A stretch of DNA of 64,000 bases, from contig JAFDXI010000119.1 of the NCBI GenBank assembly GCA_018268035.1, positions 62,001 through 126,000 of the forward strand, given 5' to 3'. Positions 8,630-17,414 of this stretch are shown piece by piece (the stretch's first letter is position 1; the number at the start of each line of letters is the position of its first letter). The translations under genes and the position numbers were made by a program. Source of the stretch: Bacteroidota bacterium. GTDB lineage: Bacteria; Bacteroidota; Bacteroidia; Chitinophagales; Chitinophagaceae. The notes under the pieces were generated by a model that made no database searches, was not told where the DNA came from, and saw nothing but the letters and a program-made list of their open reading frames with translations.

Positions 8630-9895
8630 TTATTTCAAACTGGCATATACCAATTGTTCAAATTTTTGAAAAATATTGAAGTGAGAATTAGGTGTTTGTT
8701 GTGTCATGATCAGACAAATCAATTTTTCTTTTGGGTCGGCCCAGTAGATGGTACCAAAATATCCTCCCCATGAAAAACTACCTTGATTTCTTGAACCATC
8801 AGCGCTGCCCTTATCTGAAGTGATTTCAAAACCCAAACCAAAATCATTAGTTCCATCAAATTTAAAATCCAGTTGCGGGTGCAGCATCATGGCTACAGTT
8901 CTTTTCGATAAAATTGTTTTACCATTATAGCTTCCTCCATTCATAATCATCTGTAAAAAAACAGCATAATCCAGAGCAGTAGATGATAAACCTGCTCCTC
9001 CTGAAAAATAATGTTTGGTTATTTTTGGATAATCAGGATCAACACCTGTTTCTACTGTCCATGGAATGATATGATGCAAAGAGTCTTCAGTATAAGCAGT
9101 AGTTAACCGGTTAAATTTATCTTTTGGTAAATTGAACCAGGTATCATTCATGCCTAATGGTTCAAAAATATTTTTTCTTAAAAATTCTTCAAGATTCATT
9201 TTACTGACAACTTCAATGATGCAACCCAATACATCAATACTCAATCCATATCTCCATTGTGTTCCAGGTTGAAAAGCTAATGGCAATGTACCTAACCTGT
9301 TCATTGCATCATATAAACTTTCATTTACATCACCTAAGCCAGTTGTTATTTTTGCTTTTGCATAAATAGCTTTCATTTTATTGGTGCCAATAACTGGGTA
9401 ATCAATTCCTGAAGTGTGTGTGAGCAAATCCCTGATCGTTACAGCTCTGTTGACATCAACAGTAGTATAAGTGGTATCAGCATACAATGAATCCAAAACC
9501 TTTTGATGCGCAAAACCCGGAAGATATTTTGAAACAGGATCGCTTAATGAAATTTTTCCCTGATCGTATAATATTAAAATCCCTGCACTTACAATTGCTT
9601 TTGTTTGTGATGCTATCCGGAAAATACTGTTGGCTTCCATTAGCTTTTTTGTAGCAGCATCAGCGTAACCATAACCTTTATTTTGAATAACCTGACCGTC
9701 CTTTACTACAATCGTAACAACACCTTTTATCCAATCCCTGTTCACATAACCATTCATCATGGTATCAATATTGGCAATTTTTTTATAATCAACTGAAGGG
9801 TCAGGAGTGTTGGTTGTTTTGATGGTGGTTTGTGCCTGGCAGGCAATCGTAGAAACGATGATTAGTACAAATAGCAAAGATTTTCTGATAAGCAT
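8630..9895 (-). CDS. Secreted serine hydrolase, class C beta-lactamase/esterase fold
   Basis: The 421-residue product has an N-terminal signal ending near Cys19 (STIAC), so it may be a lipoprotein. The serine hydrolase motif SxxK is Ser96-Gln-Thr-Lys99 (RIASQTK), and Tyr216 in WRYGLS takes the place of the YxN motif. A C-terminal SWGGYFGT segment replaces the KTG/HGG element. This pattern fits the serine beta-lactamase-like S12 family: DD-peptidase, D-amino-acid amidase or esterase. It lies directly downstream of the SusCD-S51 peptidase operon on the same strand but is separated by a repeat-bearing gap of more than 200 bp, so membership in that operon is uncertain. Confidence 0.88.
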   Translation of the reverse strand: MLIRKSLLFVLIIVSTIACQAQTTIKTTNTPDPSVDYKKIANIDTMMNGYVNRDWIKGVVTIVVKDGQVIQNKGYGYADAATKKLMEANSIFRIASQTKAIVSAGILILYDQGKISLSDPVSKYLPGFAHQKVLDSLYADTTYTTVDVNRAVTIRDLLTHTSGIDYPVIGTNKMKAIYAKAKITTGLGDVNESLYDAMNRLGTLPLAFQPGTQWRYGLSIDVLGCIIEVVSKMNLEEFLRKNIFEPLGMNDTWFNLPKDKFNRLTTAYTEDSLHHIIPWTVETGVDPDYPKITKHYFSGGAGLSSTALDYAVFLQMIMNGGSYNGKTILSKRTVAMMLHPQLDFKFDGTNDFGLGFEITSDKGSADGSRNQGSFSWGGYFGTIYWADPKEKLICLIMTQQTPNSHFNIFQKFEQLVYASLK

Positions 9896-9945
9896 AAAGA
9901 CTTGATTTTAATTATTGATAAAATTAAGTAAATGATTTTATTCCC

Positions 9946-10105
9946 GTCATTTCGACGATAAGAGAAATCCCCACGCAATGCTACTCATTATTTCGACGAA
10001 AGGAGAAATTGACTGAATACATTTCATCTTACACACAACACAAAGACCAAATATTTTCTCAATCATTCATTATTTCAGGAGACCTCTCCAAAGTTTGAGG
10101 TGACG
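9946..10105. repeat. REP-like intergenic repeat cluster
   Basis: Two direct copies of a short repeat lie 41 bp apart: GTCATTTCGACGATAAGAG (from 9946) and TTATTTCGACGAAAGGAG (from 9988), both continuing into AGAAAT. Downstream, GACCTCTCC (10081-10089) and GAGGTGACG (10097-10105) look like a degenerate inverted copy of the same unit. Such GTCATTTCGAC-type units recall dispersed intergenic repeats in Bacteroidota genomes. They fill most of the gap between the serine hydrolase and the S51 peptidase. Confidence 0.55.
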
Positions 10106-10120
10106 CACAATATGCTCTTG

Positions 10121-10960
10121 TTATTTCAACTGAAACGAATCACCTTCAGTATAAATACTCATCTTAATATCATCAAATTTGATAAACCCATTTTTTGTAA
10201 CCTGTAAATGCACAGGCTTTGTAAATACAATCACCTGGCTGGCTCCAACAACTTTTACTGTATTGCCATGCACAATGATAGCAGTGCCTTCATCAATGCC
10301 GATGCAGGGCAAAGTGGGAAATGAAGCAATTGCAGTAAGCAAACGGTTATACCTGCTTCGTGCTACAAAATGCATATCAATAATAGCAGAATCAATCAAA
10401 CTTAAACCTTCTTTGAATTCAATATTTTTATACCATAGCTTTGAAAAAGTTGATTCATAATTTGTATCACCCAGTAATTGATTACCTGTTATCATATAAT
10501 GGCTCATCATGGCAGCGCCAGCACTTGTGCCTGCAACTGTAGCGCCATTTTTATATGCTGTTTGAATGGCATTCTGGATGGGTGTATGCAAGGCAATTTC
10601 CATGAAACGGCTTTGATCACCACCAGTGATAAAAATTAGTTTTGCATGTTGCACTGAATCTAACCAGCTTTTTTTGTTGATGTTATTTTTTGTGAAATTA
10701 AAATTGACTACCTGGTTTGAGCATACGCGGCTAAAATCCTGTTTGATATAAAAATAAGCTGTGTCGGGCTCAGATGTTGACATGGGCAAAATAGCAATAT
10801 AATCTGAAGGATGAATTTGTGAAACTGCAATCAACTGTTTCATTAAGTCATCTGATTTATGCCCACCGCCTATGATGAATAAATTTCCTTTTGGAGCCTG
10901 ACTAAAAACCTGTAAGCACAACAGTAATGTTGTGCTTACAGTCAGAATTATTTTTTTCAT
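10121..10960 (-). CDS. Secreted peptidase S51 family protein, cyanophycinase-like
   Basis: The ATG at 10960 gives a clean signal peptide (MKKIILTVSTTLLLCLQVFSQA). An in-frame TTG 18 nt upstream is less likely. The S51 fold is clear: GGDQ at 113-116, the nucleophile elbow GTSAGAA with Ser146, and DMHFVARSRYNRLL at 195-208, matching the cyanophycinase consensus DQHFxxRxRxxRLL. It then reads IGIDEGTA as in cyanophycinases. Cyanophycinase cleaves beta-Asp-Arg dipeptides from cyanophycin. The usual Gln after Asp is Met196 here, so specificity may differ. Being secreted and 14 nt behind susD, it probably degrades an imported or surface-bound peptide-like substrate. Confidence 0.87.
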   Translation of the reverse strand: MKKIILTVSTTLLLCLQVFSQAPKGNLFIIGGGHKSDDLMKQLIAVSQIHPSDYIAILPMSTSEPDTAYFYIKQDFSRVCSNQVVNFNFTKNNINKKSWLDSVQHAKLIFITGGDQSRFMEIALHTPIQNAIQTAYKNGATVAGTSAGAAMMSHYMITGNQLLGDTNYESTFSKLWYKNIEFKEGLSLIDSAIIDMHFVARSRYNRLLTAIASFPTLPCIGIDEGTAIIVHGNTVKVVGASQVIVFTKPVHLQVTKNGFIKFDDIKMSIYTEGDSFQLK

Positions 10961-10974
10961 ATTATTTTTTTTAA

Positions 10975-12336
10975 TCAATAACCTTCATTTTGTGTGAGGT
11001 TTGGATTGGCATAAATTTCTCTTTGTGGAATTGGATAAATAAGGCTGGGTGAATTCCATGCAATATTGCCAACATTTTTTTCCAAACGTTTTTCATCATG
11101 CAGCGTAAAGCCCTCAAACGATAGTTCCATGGCACGTTCGTGTAAAATAACATCAAGGGTAAGATCATTGGCACTCAGGTCTGGTAGTTTTGCCCTTTCC
11201 CTGATTTTGTTGATATCGTTTACAGGGGTTGCGCCCACTGTAGATCCTAACCTGAAATTACATTCGGCACGGGTAAGGTATAACTCTGCCAGCCTGATGA
11301 TACGGACACTACCATAATAGTTTTCAAATTTTAAAGTATATTCACCATCATATAAATTTTCTCTGTCATCACCTGATTCATATAAAGAGAAAAAGTGATC
11401 ATTTACCTGTATATCGCCACGTTGGTTTTCAGAATAGTAAGTATTGAATTCATTTACACCCGAGGTAGCATTTACCTGTATGGTAAAAATATCTTCAGTA
11501 GTATTTTGAATATATTTTGGCGGGTCAGAGGAAGGAAATGCGGCTGCATAAGATGCAGTTAAATGATATCCGTTATTGACTGCCATATTGATGGCGCTGT
11601 TTTCTGCAGATAATGCATTGGCATAATCGTCCTGTTGCAGGTAAACCCTTGCCAGCATAGCAAATGCGGCCATCCTTGATGCATAAATATATCCATCATC
11701 AAAAGTGGGTACTATACATTTTTTTGTTGCGGTAGTCAGATCGCTGATTGCCTGGGCATATACTTCAGCAACAGTATTACGTTTTACTTTACTGGATTCA
11801 TCCACTGTAGTTGTAGGTGTCAAAATGATAGGAACTCCGGGGTTACTGTTAGGATCGCCATCATTCCATGCTTTTGCAAACATTCTCACCAAATCAAAAT
11901 AAGCACAACCCCTCAAAAATTTTGCTTCACCTTCAACATAATCCCTGTCAGCTTCTGTTACTACGTCAAGGTTAGCAAGGATATTATTGGCATCATTGAT
12001 AACTCTGTAACCTGCAAGCCAGGTGCCGGAAACGAAACTGTTACTAACCGGTATGCTTTTATTGTGTATTTGTGTAAACTGCTCATAAGTACCTGACCAG
12101 TTCAGGTCGCTTGAATCACCTAACAAATCAGCGCCGATAAAAAGCTGGCCGCCATAAAAATCGCCACTCCCTAATTCTGGATAACAGCCTTTTAAAGCGC
12201 CAATAACTCCATCGCTGGTTTTGAAAACATCTGTTGCGTCAATGCTGGAAGCCGGTTTTGTATCCAATCGTTTATCACAGCTATACATGCTGAACAAAAC
12301 CAATCCTGTAATGATATATAATATTTTATTTTTCAT
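10975..12336 (-). CDS. SusD/RagB-family outer-membrane nutrient-binding lipoprotein
   Basis: The ATG at 12336 yields a lipoprotein signal with Cys20 (FSMYSC) as the lipidated residue. A GTG 39 nt upstream would overlap susC and lacks support. The protein of about 453 residues has the family pattern: N-terminal helical TPR-like region (GCYPELGSGDFYGGQLF, later YVEGEAKFLRGCAYFDLVRMF), and a C-terminal part ending with LAELYLTRAECNFRLG and FTLHDEKRLEKNVG. SusD proteins cap the SusC transporter and capture the substrate. It follows susC directly and precedes the S51 peptidase in one operon. Confidence 0.95.
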   Translation of the reverse strand: MKNKILYIITGLVLFSMYSCDKRLDTKPASSIDATDVFKTSDGVIGALKGCYPELGSGDFYGGQLFIGADLLGDSSDLNWSGTYEQFTQIHNKSIPVSNSFVSGTWLAGYRVINDANNILANLDVVTEADRDYVEGEAKFLRGCAYFDLVRMFAKAWNDGDPNSNPGVPIILTPTTTVDESSKVKRNTVAEVYAQAISDLTTATKKCIVPTFDDGYIYASRMAAFAMLARVYLQQDDYANALSAENSAINMAVNNGYHLTASYAAAFPSSDPPKYIQNTTEDIFTIQVNATSGVNEFNTYYSENQRGDIQVNDHFFSLYESGDDRENLYDGEYTLKFENYYGSVRIIRLAELYLTRAECNFRLGSTVGATPVNDINKIRERAKLPDLSANDLTLDVILHERAMELSFEGFTLHDEKRLEKNVGNIAWNSPSLIYPIPQREIYANPNLTQNEGY

Positions 12337-12361
12337 TTTAGTTATTTTAATTCTGAAGATT

Positions 12362-15300
12362 TTAAAGACCAACACTCAAGCCGATAGTAATTGCTTTTAT
12401 CTGTGGGGCTGAATAGAAATCATAACACTTGTTGATATTATCACTATAGAAGTCTGCAGTAACTTCAGGATCCCATCCTTTATATCTTGTAAAAGTGAAA
12501 AGGTTTTCTGCCCTCACATATAAATGAAGATGATCAATCTTTAAACGGTTCAAAATATCTTTTGGCAGTGTATAGCCAAGAGATACAGATTTTACACGCA
12601 TATATGATCCACTGGAGATATACCTGCTTGAAGCGTTAGTGCCATTCGGATAAAATAACCTTGGTTCAGGCACCATTGTTACATCGCCGGGTTTATCCCA
12701 TGCAGCTAACTGATCTATAGTCTGGTTGTCAAAACCATTACTGCCGCTGGCCGACATAAACTCACCGCCACCATTATAAATCTGGTTGCCATAAACACCT
12801 TGCAATAAAATATCAAAATCAAAATTCTTAAAGTTGATTGCATTGTCAATACCATAAATGAATTTTGGATTGGGGTTGCCAATCACAACATCAGTAGCCT
12901 GGTTGTAATCGTTAGTTGTTGAACGGTCTTTACTTCCATCTGCATTGGTAGTGTTTTTATAATACAATGCATCTCCATTGGCTGGATCTGCACCTGCAAA
13001 TTCACGTGCAAAAAATACTCCTAAAGGCTGGCCTTCAATTGCTTTATTCACATCACTACCTATTACCTGCCCGCCTAAATTGGTTACTTTATTTGTGTTA
13101 CGGCTAAAGTTTAAACTACTTGTCCATTTAAAATCCTTTGTTGAAATATTGGTGGAAGTAATCTCAAATTCAAATCCCTTGTTATACAGGTTGCCAACAT
13201 TTTGGAGCTGCGTCGCAAATCCTGTTGTTCCAGGTACCTGCACTTCCAATAAGAGATCTTTCGTTTTACGGGTGTAATAATCAAATTCAACATCAAGTCT
13301 GTTATTCAACACAGTAAATTCAACCCCTAAATCAGTTCCAATCGTTGTTTCCCATTTCAGGTTTGGATTGCCAAGTTGTGATGGAATCTGCCCTGCCTGT
13401 CCACCATACGCAGCAAACGTATATAAGGCCAAAGAAGGATAATCGCCGATTTCATTATTACCGGTAGCGCCATAACTGGCTTTTAATTTCAGATAATTAA
13501 TAAACTTATTATCCTTTAAAAAGTTTTCTTCACTGGCTACCCATCCTGCAGAGATAGAGGGGAAAGAGCCATATTTATGGTTGGCGCCAAAGCGGGATGA
13601 GCCATCAATTCTTTCGCTTAGGCCAAGAATATATTTTTGGTCGAAGTTGTAATTCAAGCGTGCAAAATAGGAGACCATTGTTGCATCAGTTGATGATGAA
13701 CTGGCGCCAGTTTTTGAAGCACCTGCATTTAATTTTTTATAGGCATCACTTGGAAATTCCTCTGCATCAGCTTCGCTGAAATCATAGCTTTCATCTTCAT
13801 AACTCATACCCAACGTAGCTTCAATGTTGTGTACATCAGCAAGTGTTTTTTTATAGCTGAAATAGTTGTTGGTAGTATAATGTAATGCTTGTGTGGTAGC
13901 ATAAGAACCAGAACCATCCGGCACACCAATATTACGTGCTGTGAGCTTGCCCCAGTAACTATCTTCTGTCTGGTTTAACTGGTCCATACCAAACTCAGTC
14001 CTAAAACTCAGATCAGGTGTGATTTTTGCGTTCAGGTAAATGTTGCCATAAGTCCTGTTTACCAGCGTATGATAATATGCATTTTCATAAGCAAGCATTG
14101 GATTAAAATATAAAGGATAATTTGTATTAGGAGCCCCTGTTGAAGGGTCTAAAGCACCACTGGTTAAACCGGTACGTGGGTCTTTTATGGGTGTAATTGG
14201 TGACAAAGCCACTAATTGCAATGGTGTGGAGAATTGATCATCATCAGATAAACGGTAATTCTTTGTACGTGCAAAACTGATATTCATTCCTACATTTAAC
14301 CAATCTTTGATGCTTTGATCTACATTTAATCTTGCACTATATCTATTTAATTTGTTGCCAATAAGAATACCTTTCTGATCTAAGTATTGGCCAGATAAAA
14401 AAACTTTTGTTTTCTCTGTACCACCGGAAATATTTAGGTCATATTGTGATATTGGCGCTGTTTGAAAAGCCTGATCCTGCCAGTTAGTATTTATCCTTCC
14501 TTTTTTCCAACTTTCTGTGCCCGCAGCATAACGGGTGAACCTGCTTTCAACATAACTCTGCCAGTCATCTATTGCATCCTGGAGTGTATTGTAATAGCCA
14601 AGGCCATATTCTACTTTTGCTGCACCTTCACCTGCTCTTTCAAAAAAATCAACCCATTGTTTTGAATCCATAAACTCTCTTTTCCCTGTAGGAGTTTGAG
14701 TACCTGTAAAATAATTGAACTCGATTTTTGAAGAACCTGCCCTGCCTTTTTTTGTTGTAATCAATACAACTCCATTTGAACCCCTTGAACCATAAATAGC
14801 AGCAGCAGATGCATCTTTCAAAATCTCAATAGAAGCGATATCATTCATATTTAAGTCTGTCAAAGAACTGGTGTATGACCCATTGTGTGAAAGATCGGTT
14901 GCAGTTATTGGGATACCATCCACAACATATAATGGCTGGTTACCTGCAGTAACAGAAGAACCGCCACGGATGGTTACACTGATGGCCTGACCAAGTTTAC
15001 CATTGTTTTGTTGTACGAACACACCTGCTGCCCGTCCCTGCATGGCTGTTTCAAAACTGGTAACAGGTGTATTGGTGATATTTTTTGCATTCACCTGTGA
15101 TACCGAACCTGTAATATTTTTTTTGGTTGTCGTACCATAACCAATTACAACCACTTCATTTAATGATTTTGAAACCTGTGTAAGTTGTACTTCGATGGTT
15201 GATGATGTAACCGTGACTTTTTGTTCAGCATAGCCCACTGAACTAATAACGAGGGTTTTGTTGTTTGATGGGAGGCTAATAGTAAAATTCCCGTCAGCAT

Positions 15301-15457
15301 CTGTTATGACACCTCTTTTTTCTCCCTCGACAGTGATGGATGCACCAATCACGGGACTGCCTGTCTGGGCATCTGTAATTTTCCCTGTCACCACGTTCTG
15401 TGCGAAAGCGCTTACAGATAAAAATAGTGACAATAATAAAAAATGAAATTGCTTCAT
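12362..15457 (-). CDS. SusC/RagA-family TonB-linked outer-membrane transporter
   Basis: The 1031-residue protein starts with a signal peptide (MKQFHFLLLSLFLSVSAFAQ). A carboxypeptidase-regulatory-like domain follows (about 25-100), with GSPVIGASITVEG and then TISLPSNNKTLVISSVGY. Next is the plug domain, starting LNEVVVIGYGTTTKKNITG and carrying QPLYVVDGIPI and SAAAIYGSRGSNGVVLITTK. The remainder is the 22-strand barrel. It imports the substrate bound by the SusD partner using TonB energy. The attached S51 peptidase suggests a peptide-like substrate rather than a glycan. The ATG at 15457 is chosen over an upstream TTG because the signal peptide begins there. Confidence 0.96.
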   Translation of the reverse strand: MKQFHFLLLSLFLSVSAFAQNVVTGKITDAQTGSPVIGASITVEGEKRGVITDADGNFTISLPSNNKTLVISSVGYAEQKVTVTSSTIEVQLTQVSKSLNEVVVIGYGTTTKKNITGSVSQVNAKNITNTPVTSFETAMQGRAAGVFVQQNNGKLGQAISVTIRGGSSVTAGNQPLYVVDGIPITATDLSHNGSYTSSLTDLNMNDIASIEILKDASAAAIYGSRGSNGVVLITTKKGRAGSSKIEFNYFTGTQTPTGKREFMDSKQWVDFFERAGEGAAKVEYGLGYYNTLQDAIDDWQSYVESRFTRYAAGTESWKKGRINTNWQDQAFQTAPISQYDLNISGGTEKTKVFLSGQYLDQKGILIGNKLNRYSARLNVDQSIKDWLNVGMNISFARTKNYRLSDDDQFSTPLQLVALSPITPIKDPRTGLTSGALDPSTGAPNTNYPLYFNPMLAYENAYYHTLVNRTYGNIYLNAKITPDLSFRTEFGMDQLNQTEDSYWGKLTARNIGVPDGSGSYATTQALHYTTNNYFSYKKTLADVHNIEATLGMSYEDESYDFSEADAEEFPSDAYKKLNAGASKTGASSSSTDATMVSYFARLNYNFDQKYILGLSERIDGSSRFGANHKYGSFPSISAGWVASEENFLKDNKFINYLKLKASYGATGNNEIGDYPSLALYTFAAYGGQAGQIPSQLGNPNLKWETTIGTDLGVEFTVLNNRLDVEFDYYTRKTKDLLLEVQVPGTTGFATQLQNVGNLYNKGFEFEITSTNISTKDFKWTSSLNFSRNTNKVTNLGGQVIGSDVNKAIEGQPLGVFFAREFAGADPANGDALYYKNTTNADGSKDRSTTNDYNQATDVVIGNPNPKFIYGIDNAINFKNFDFDILLQGVYGNQIYNGGGEFMSASGSNGFDNQTIDQLAAWDKPGDVTMVPEPRLFYPNGTNASSRYISSGSYMRVKSVSLGYTLPKDILNRLKIDHLHLYVRAENLFTFTRYKGWDPEVTADFYSDNINKCYDFYSAPQIKAITIGLSVGL

Positions 15458-15493
15458 AGCATGATTTTTTTGGTAATACAATCAGGATTATTT

Positions 15494-15501
15494 CAAATAT
15501 A
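15494..15501 (-). promoter_or_regulatory. Promoter -7 box of the SusCD operon
   Basis: On the minus strand the sequence TATATTTG, a perfect match to the Bacteroidota -7 consensus TAnnTTTG, lies about 36 nt before the susC ATG. The -33 element is weak. A 13-nt imperfect palindrome, AAACTTGAAGTTT (about 15518-15530), sits at the -33 position and could be an operator. Confidence 0.5.
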
Positions 15502-15887
15502 GTGGTATTAAGGAATGAAACTTGAAGTTTGAAAAACATTTTTTTTACACATATAGATCAGTTTGTTTTTGTTCTTGATTTATATAATTATAATATAATT
15601 TTTATAATACAGTCAGTATGAGTGATAATATTTTTACCATAAGGCAACTTGCTTAAATGCACAACCAGTACAGAATAAAAGTACTCAAATGCCAGTTTTC
15701 ATTACATCGGCTGAAATTATGTAGTTGTAATTTTATTTCGAATCTTTATACAGGTAATACTTTCATTTATGATTTCAGAAATATGTTGAAAATAAAATGA
15801 GGTATGATTATAATGTCCCATTGCTTTCTTTTGTAACGACAGTTTTAAAAACTTCAGTTTGAGATTTGTACCATTGGTTTATCGGAA

Positions 15888-15945
15888 ATGAGAACAAATC
15901 ATTTTTATTGTTTTGAATGTTTCTTGTAATGCTATTTGTTCTCAT
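15888..15945. repeat. Long inverted repeat, 12-bp perfect arms
   Basis: ATGAGAACAAAT (15888-15899) is followed after 34 nt by its exact reverse complement ATTTGTTCTCAT (15934-15945). The arms are too far apart for a simple terminator. They could be a pair of regulator half-sites or the stem of a structured RNA. Confidence 0.7.
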
Positions 15946-15990
15946 ATTGCTGTTTGTTTTAAGTGTGATGACAACATCATAATCGTATTT

Positions 15991-16024
15991 AAAAAAAGCA
16001 AACCTTAAAAGTTTTGCTTTTTTT
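15991..16024 (+). terminator. Terminator-like hairpin without an obvious upstream gene
   Basis: The arm AAAAAAGCAAAC, a short loop, then GTTTTGCTTTTTT form a stem with one bulged T, ending in a T-run. It is symmetrical enough to act in both directions. No annotated gene ends nearby on either strand. Confidence 0.5.
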
Positions 16025-16144
16025 ACAATGAACCGGCTTTGTGTATGAAAATGCTTATTGCCAATAGCTATTAAAAGGTAAAGTTGATAAAAAATGATTT
16101 ATTTGTTGACTTTGCGTTTAATCAAAACTGAGATTTGTAAAGTA

Positions 16145-16193
16145 AACAGAAATGGTAATTGTAAATATGGTTATATAATGACCATTTTCTGTT
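16145..16193. repeat. Inverted repeat with one bulge upstream of yihY
   Basis: AACAGAAATGGT (16145-16156) pairs with ACCATTTTCTGTT (16181-16193), with one unpaired base and a 24-nt loop. It lies about 130 bp before the YihY-family gene. It may be a regulatory structure. Confidence 0.55.
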
Positions 16194-16321
16194 AAGCGGA
16201 TTGACGCATGTAACGTAATATAGTATTTGTTTACTAAACAATTAATAGAGGAAATTTTTCTTACTTTTCTCTAAAAATAGAGTAGGTCAGTGATTGATAT
16301 TGCAGGCAGGTTACTATTTGA

Positions 16322-17368
16322 ATGAAAAGTTTAATCTTTGATGCAATGGAAGGAAACATGGAAGAAAAAAAAATTAGTGATCACCCTTTAAAAGTCAGAT
16401 TAACTTTTAAAGGCCTTTGGGGTATATTGAAAAAGACAGGTAACGATTTTATTAAATGCCGTATTACGAGGATGAGTGCTGCGCTTGCTTATTATACTGT
16501 TTTTTCAATAGCGCCGATGCTTATCCTTATCATTAGTGTAAGCGCCGTTTTTTATGGCCGTCAGGCAATTGAGGGAAATATTTATGGAGAGATAAAATCA
16601 TTTGTGGGCAATGCAGCAGCAGTGCAAATCCAGGAGTTGATAAAAAACGCTACTATCTCAAGATCAAGCAATGTATTTGCATCTGGTGCAAGTATAATTG
16701 CGTTAATCATCGGATCTACCAGCGTGTTTAGTGAAATACAGGATTCCATCAATGTCATCTGGGGACTCAAAGCAAAACCAAAAAGAGGATGGTTTAAAAT
16801 TTTAATCAACAGGTTGCTGAGTTTTTCAATCATCGTCAGCCTGAGTTTTATTTTATTGGTATCACTCATTGTGAGCACTGTACTTGATGTATTGGTAGGC
16901 AGGCTGATCGAACTTTTCCCCGGCGCTGCAGTTTACCTCACTTATTCTTTAAACCTCCTGCTTACTTTTATTATTATCACTTTGTTGTTTGGAATTATTT
17001 TTAAAGTTTTGCCTGATGCCAAAATAAAATGGCGGGATGTTATTACAGGCGCTATCACAACTGCTTTTTTGTTTATGTTGGGAAAATTTGCCATCAGCTT
17101 TTATCTCGGAGAAAAAAATATTGGTAACACTTATGGTGCAGCAGGATCTATCATCATTATTTTATTGTGGGTTTATTATTCTGCTATCATATTGTATTTC
17201 GGTGCAGCTTTTACCAAACAATATGCACAATATAAAGGACGAAGAATTTTTCCAAATGATTATGCAGTGTGGACAGAGCAGATAGAAAGAGAGAATATAG
17301 GTTCATTGCAGGAGCAGTCTGCAACTATAGTGAAAAAAGAAACGTTTTTTCCACATTCATCAATATAA
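16322..17368 (+). CDS. YihY/BrkB-family inner membrane protein
   Basis: The 348-residue protein has the family opening after a hydrophilic N-terminus: CRITRMSAALAYYTVFSIAPMLILI, with the first membrane helix. About five more membrane segments follow, including the AAGSIIIILLWVYYSAIILYFGAAFT stretch split by conserved glycines. Members were once annotated as ribonuclease BN or virulence factor BrkB; their molecular function is not settled. The gene stands alone, with the DUF1905 gene convergent 46 nt downstream. A later in-frame ATG (16346 or 16358) could also be used. Confidence 0.9.
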   Translation: MKSLIFDAMEGNMEEKKISDHPLKVRLTFKGLWGILKKTGNDFIKCRITRMSAALAYYTVFSIAPMLILIISVSAVFYGRQAIEGNIYGEIKSFVGNAAAVQIQELIKNATISRSSNVFASGASIIALIIGSTSVFSEIQDSINVIWGLKAKPKRGWFKILINRLLSFSIIVSLSFILLVSLIVSTVLDVLVGRLIELFPGAAVYLTYSLNLLLTFIIITLLFGIIFKVLPDAKIKWRDVITGAITTAFLFMLGKFAISFYLGEKNIGNTYGAAGSIIIILLWVYYSAIILYFGAAFTKQYAQYKGRRIFPNDYAVWTEQIERENIGSLQEQSATIVKKETFFPHSSI

Positions 17369-17414
17369 GATTAGCATAAGAAAATATTTGATGCATCATT
17401 TCAAAATAAAAATT

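Larger units (their letters stand above)
15502..16321. other. Gene-free region with three hairpins
   Basis: About 820 bp between the divergent susC and yihY genes hold no frame that looks coding. The stretch contains a 12-bp perfect inverted repeat (15888-15945), a terminator-like hairpin (15991-16024) and a second 12/13-bp inverted repeat with one bulge (16145-16193). A terminator without an obvious upstream gene suggests an unannotated small RNA transcribed rightward and ending near 16024. This is inference. Confidence 0.5.

Noticed and set aside
8630..9895. Serine hydrolase considered as a true beta-lactamase resistance gene
   Set aside because: The SxxK Ser/Lys are present but the YxN and KTG motifs are altered (YGL and a GG-type segment), as in the broad esterase/amidase members of the fold.
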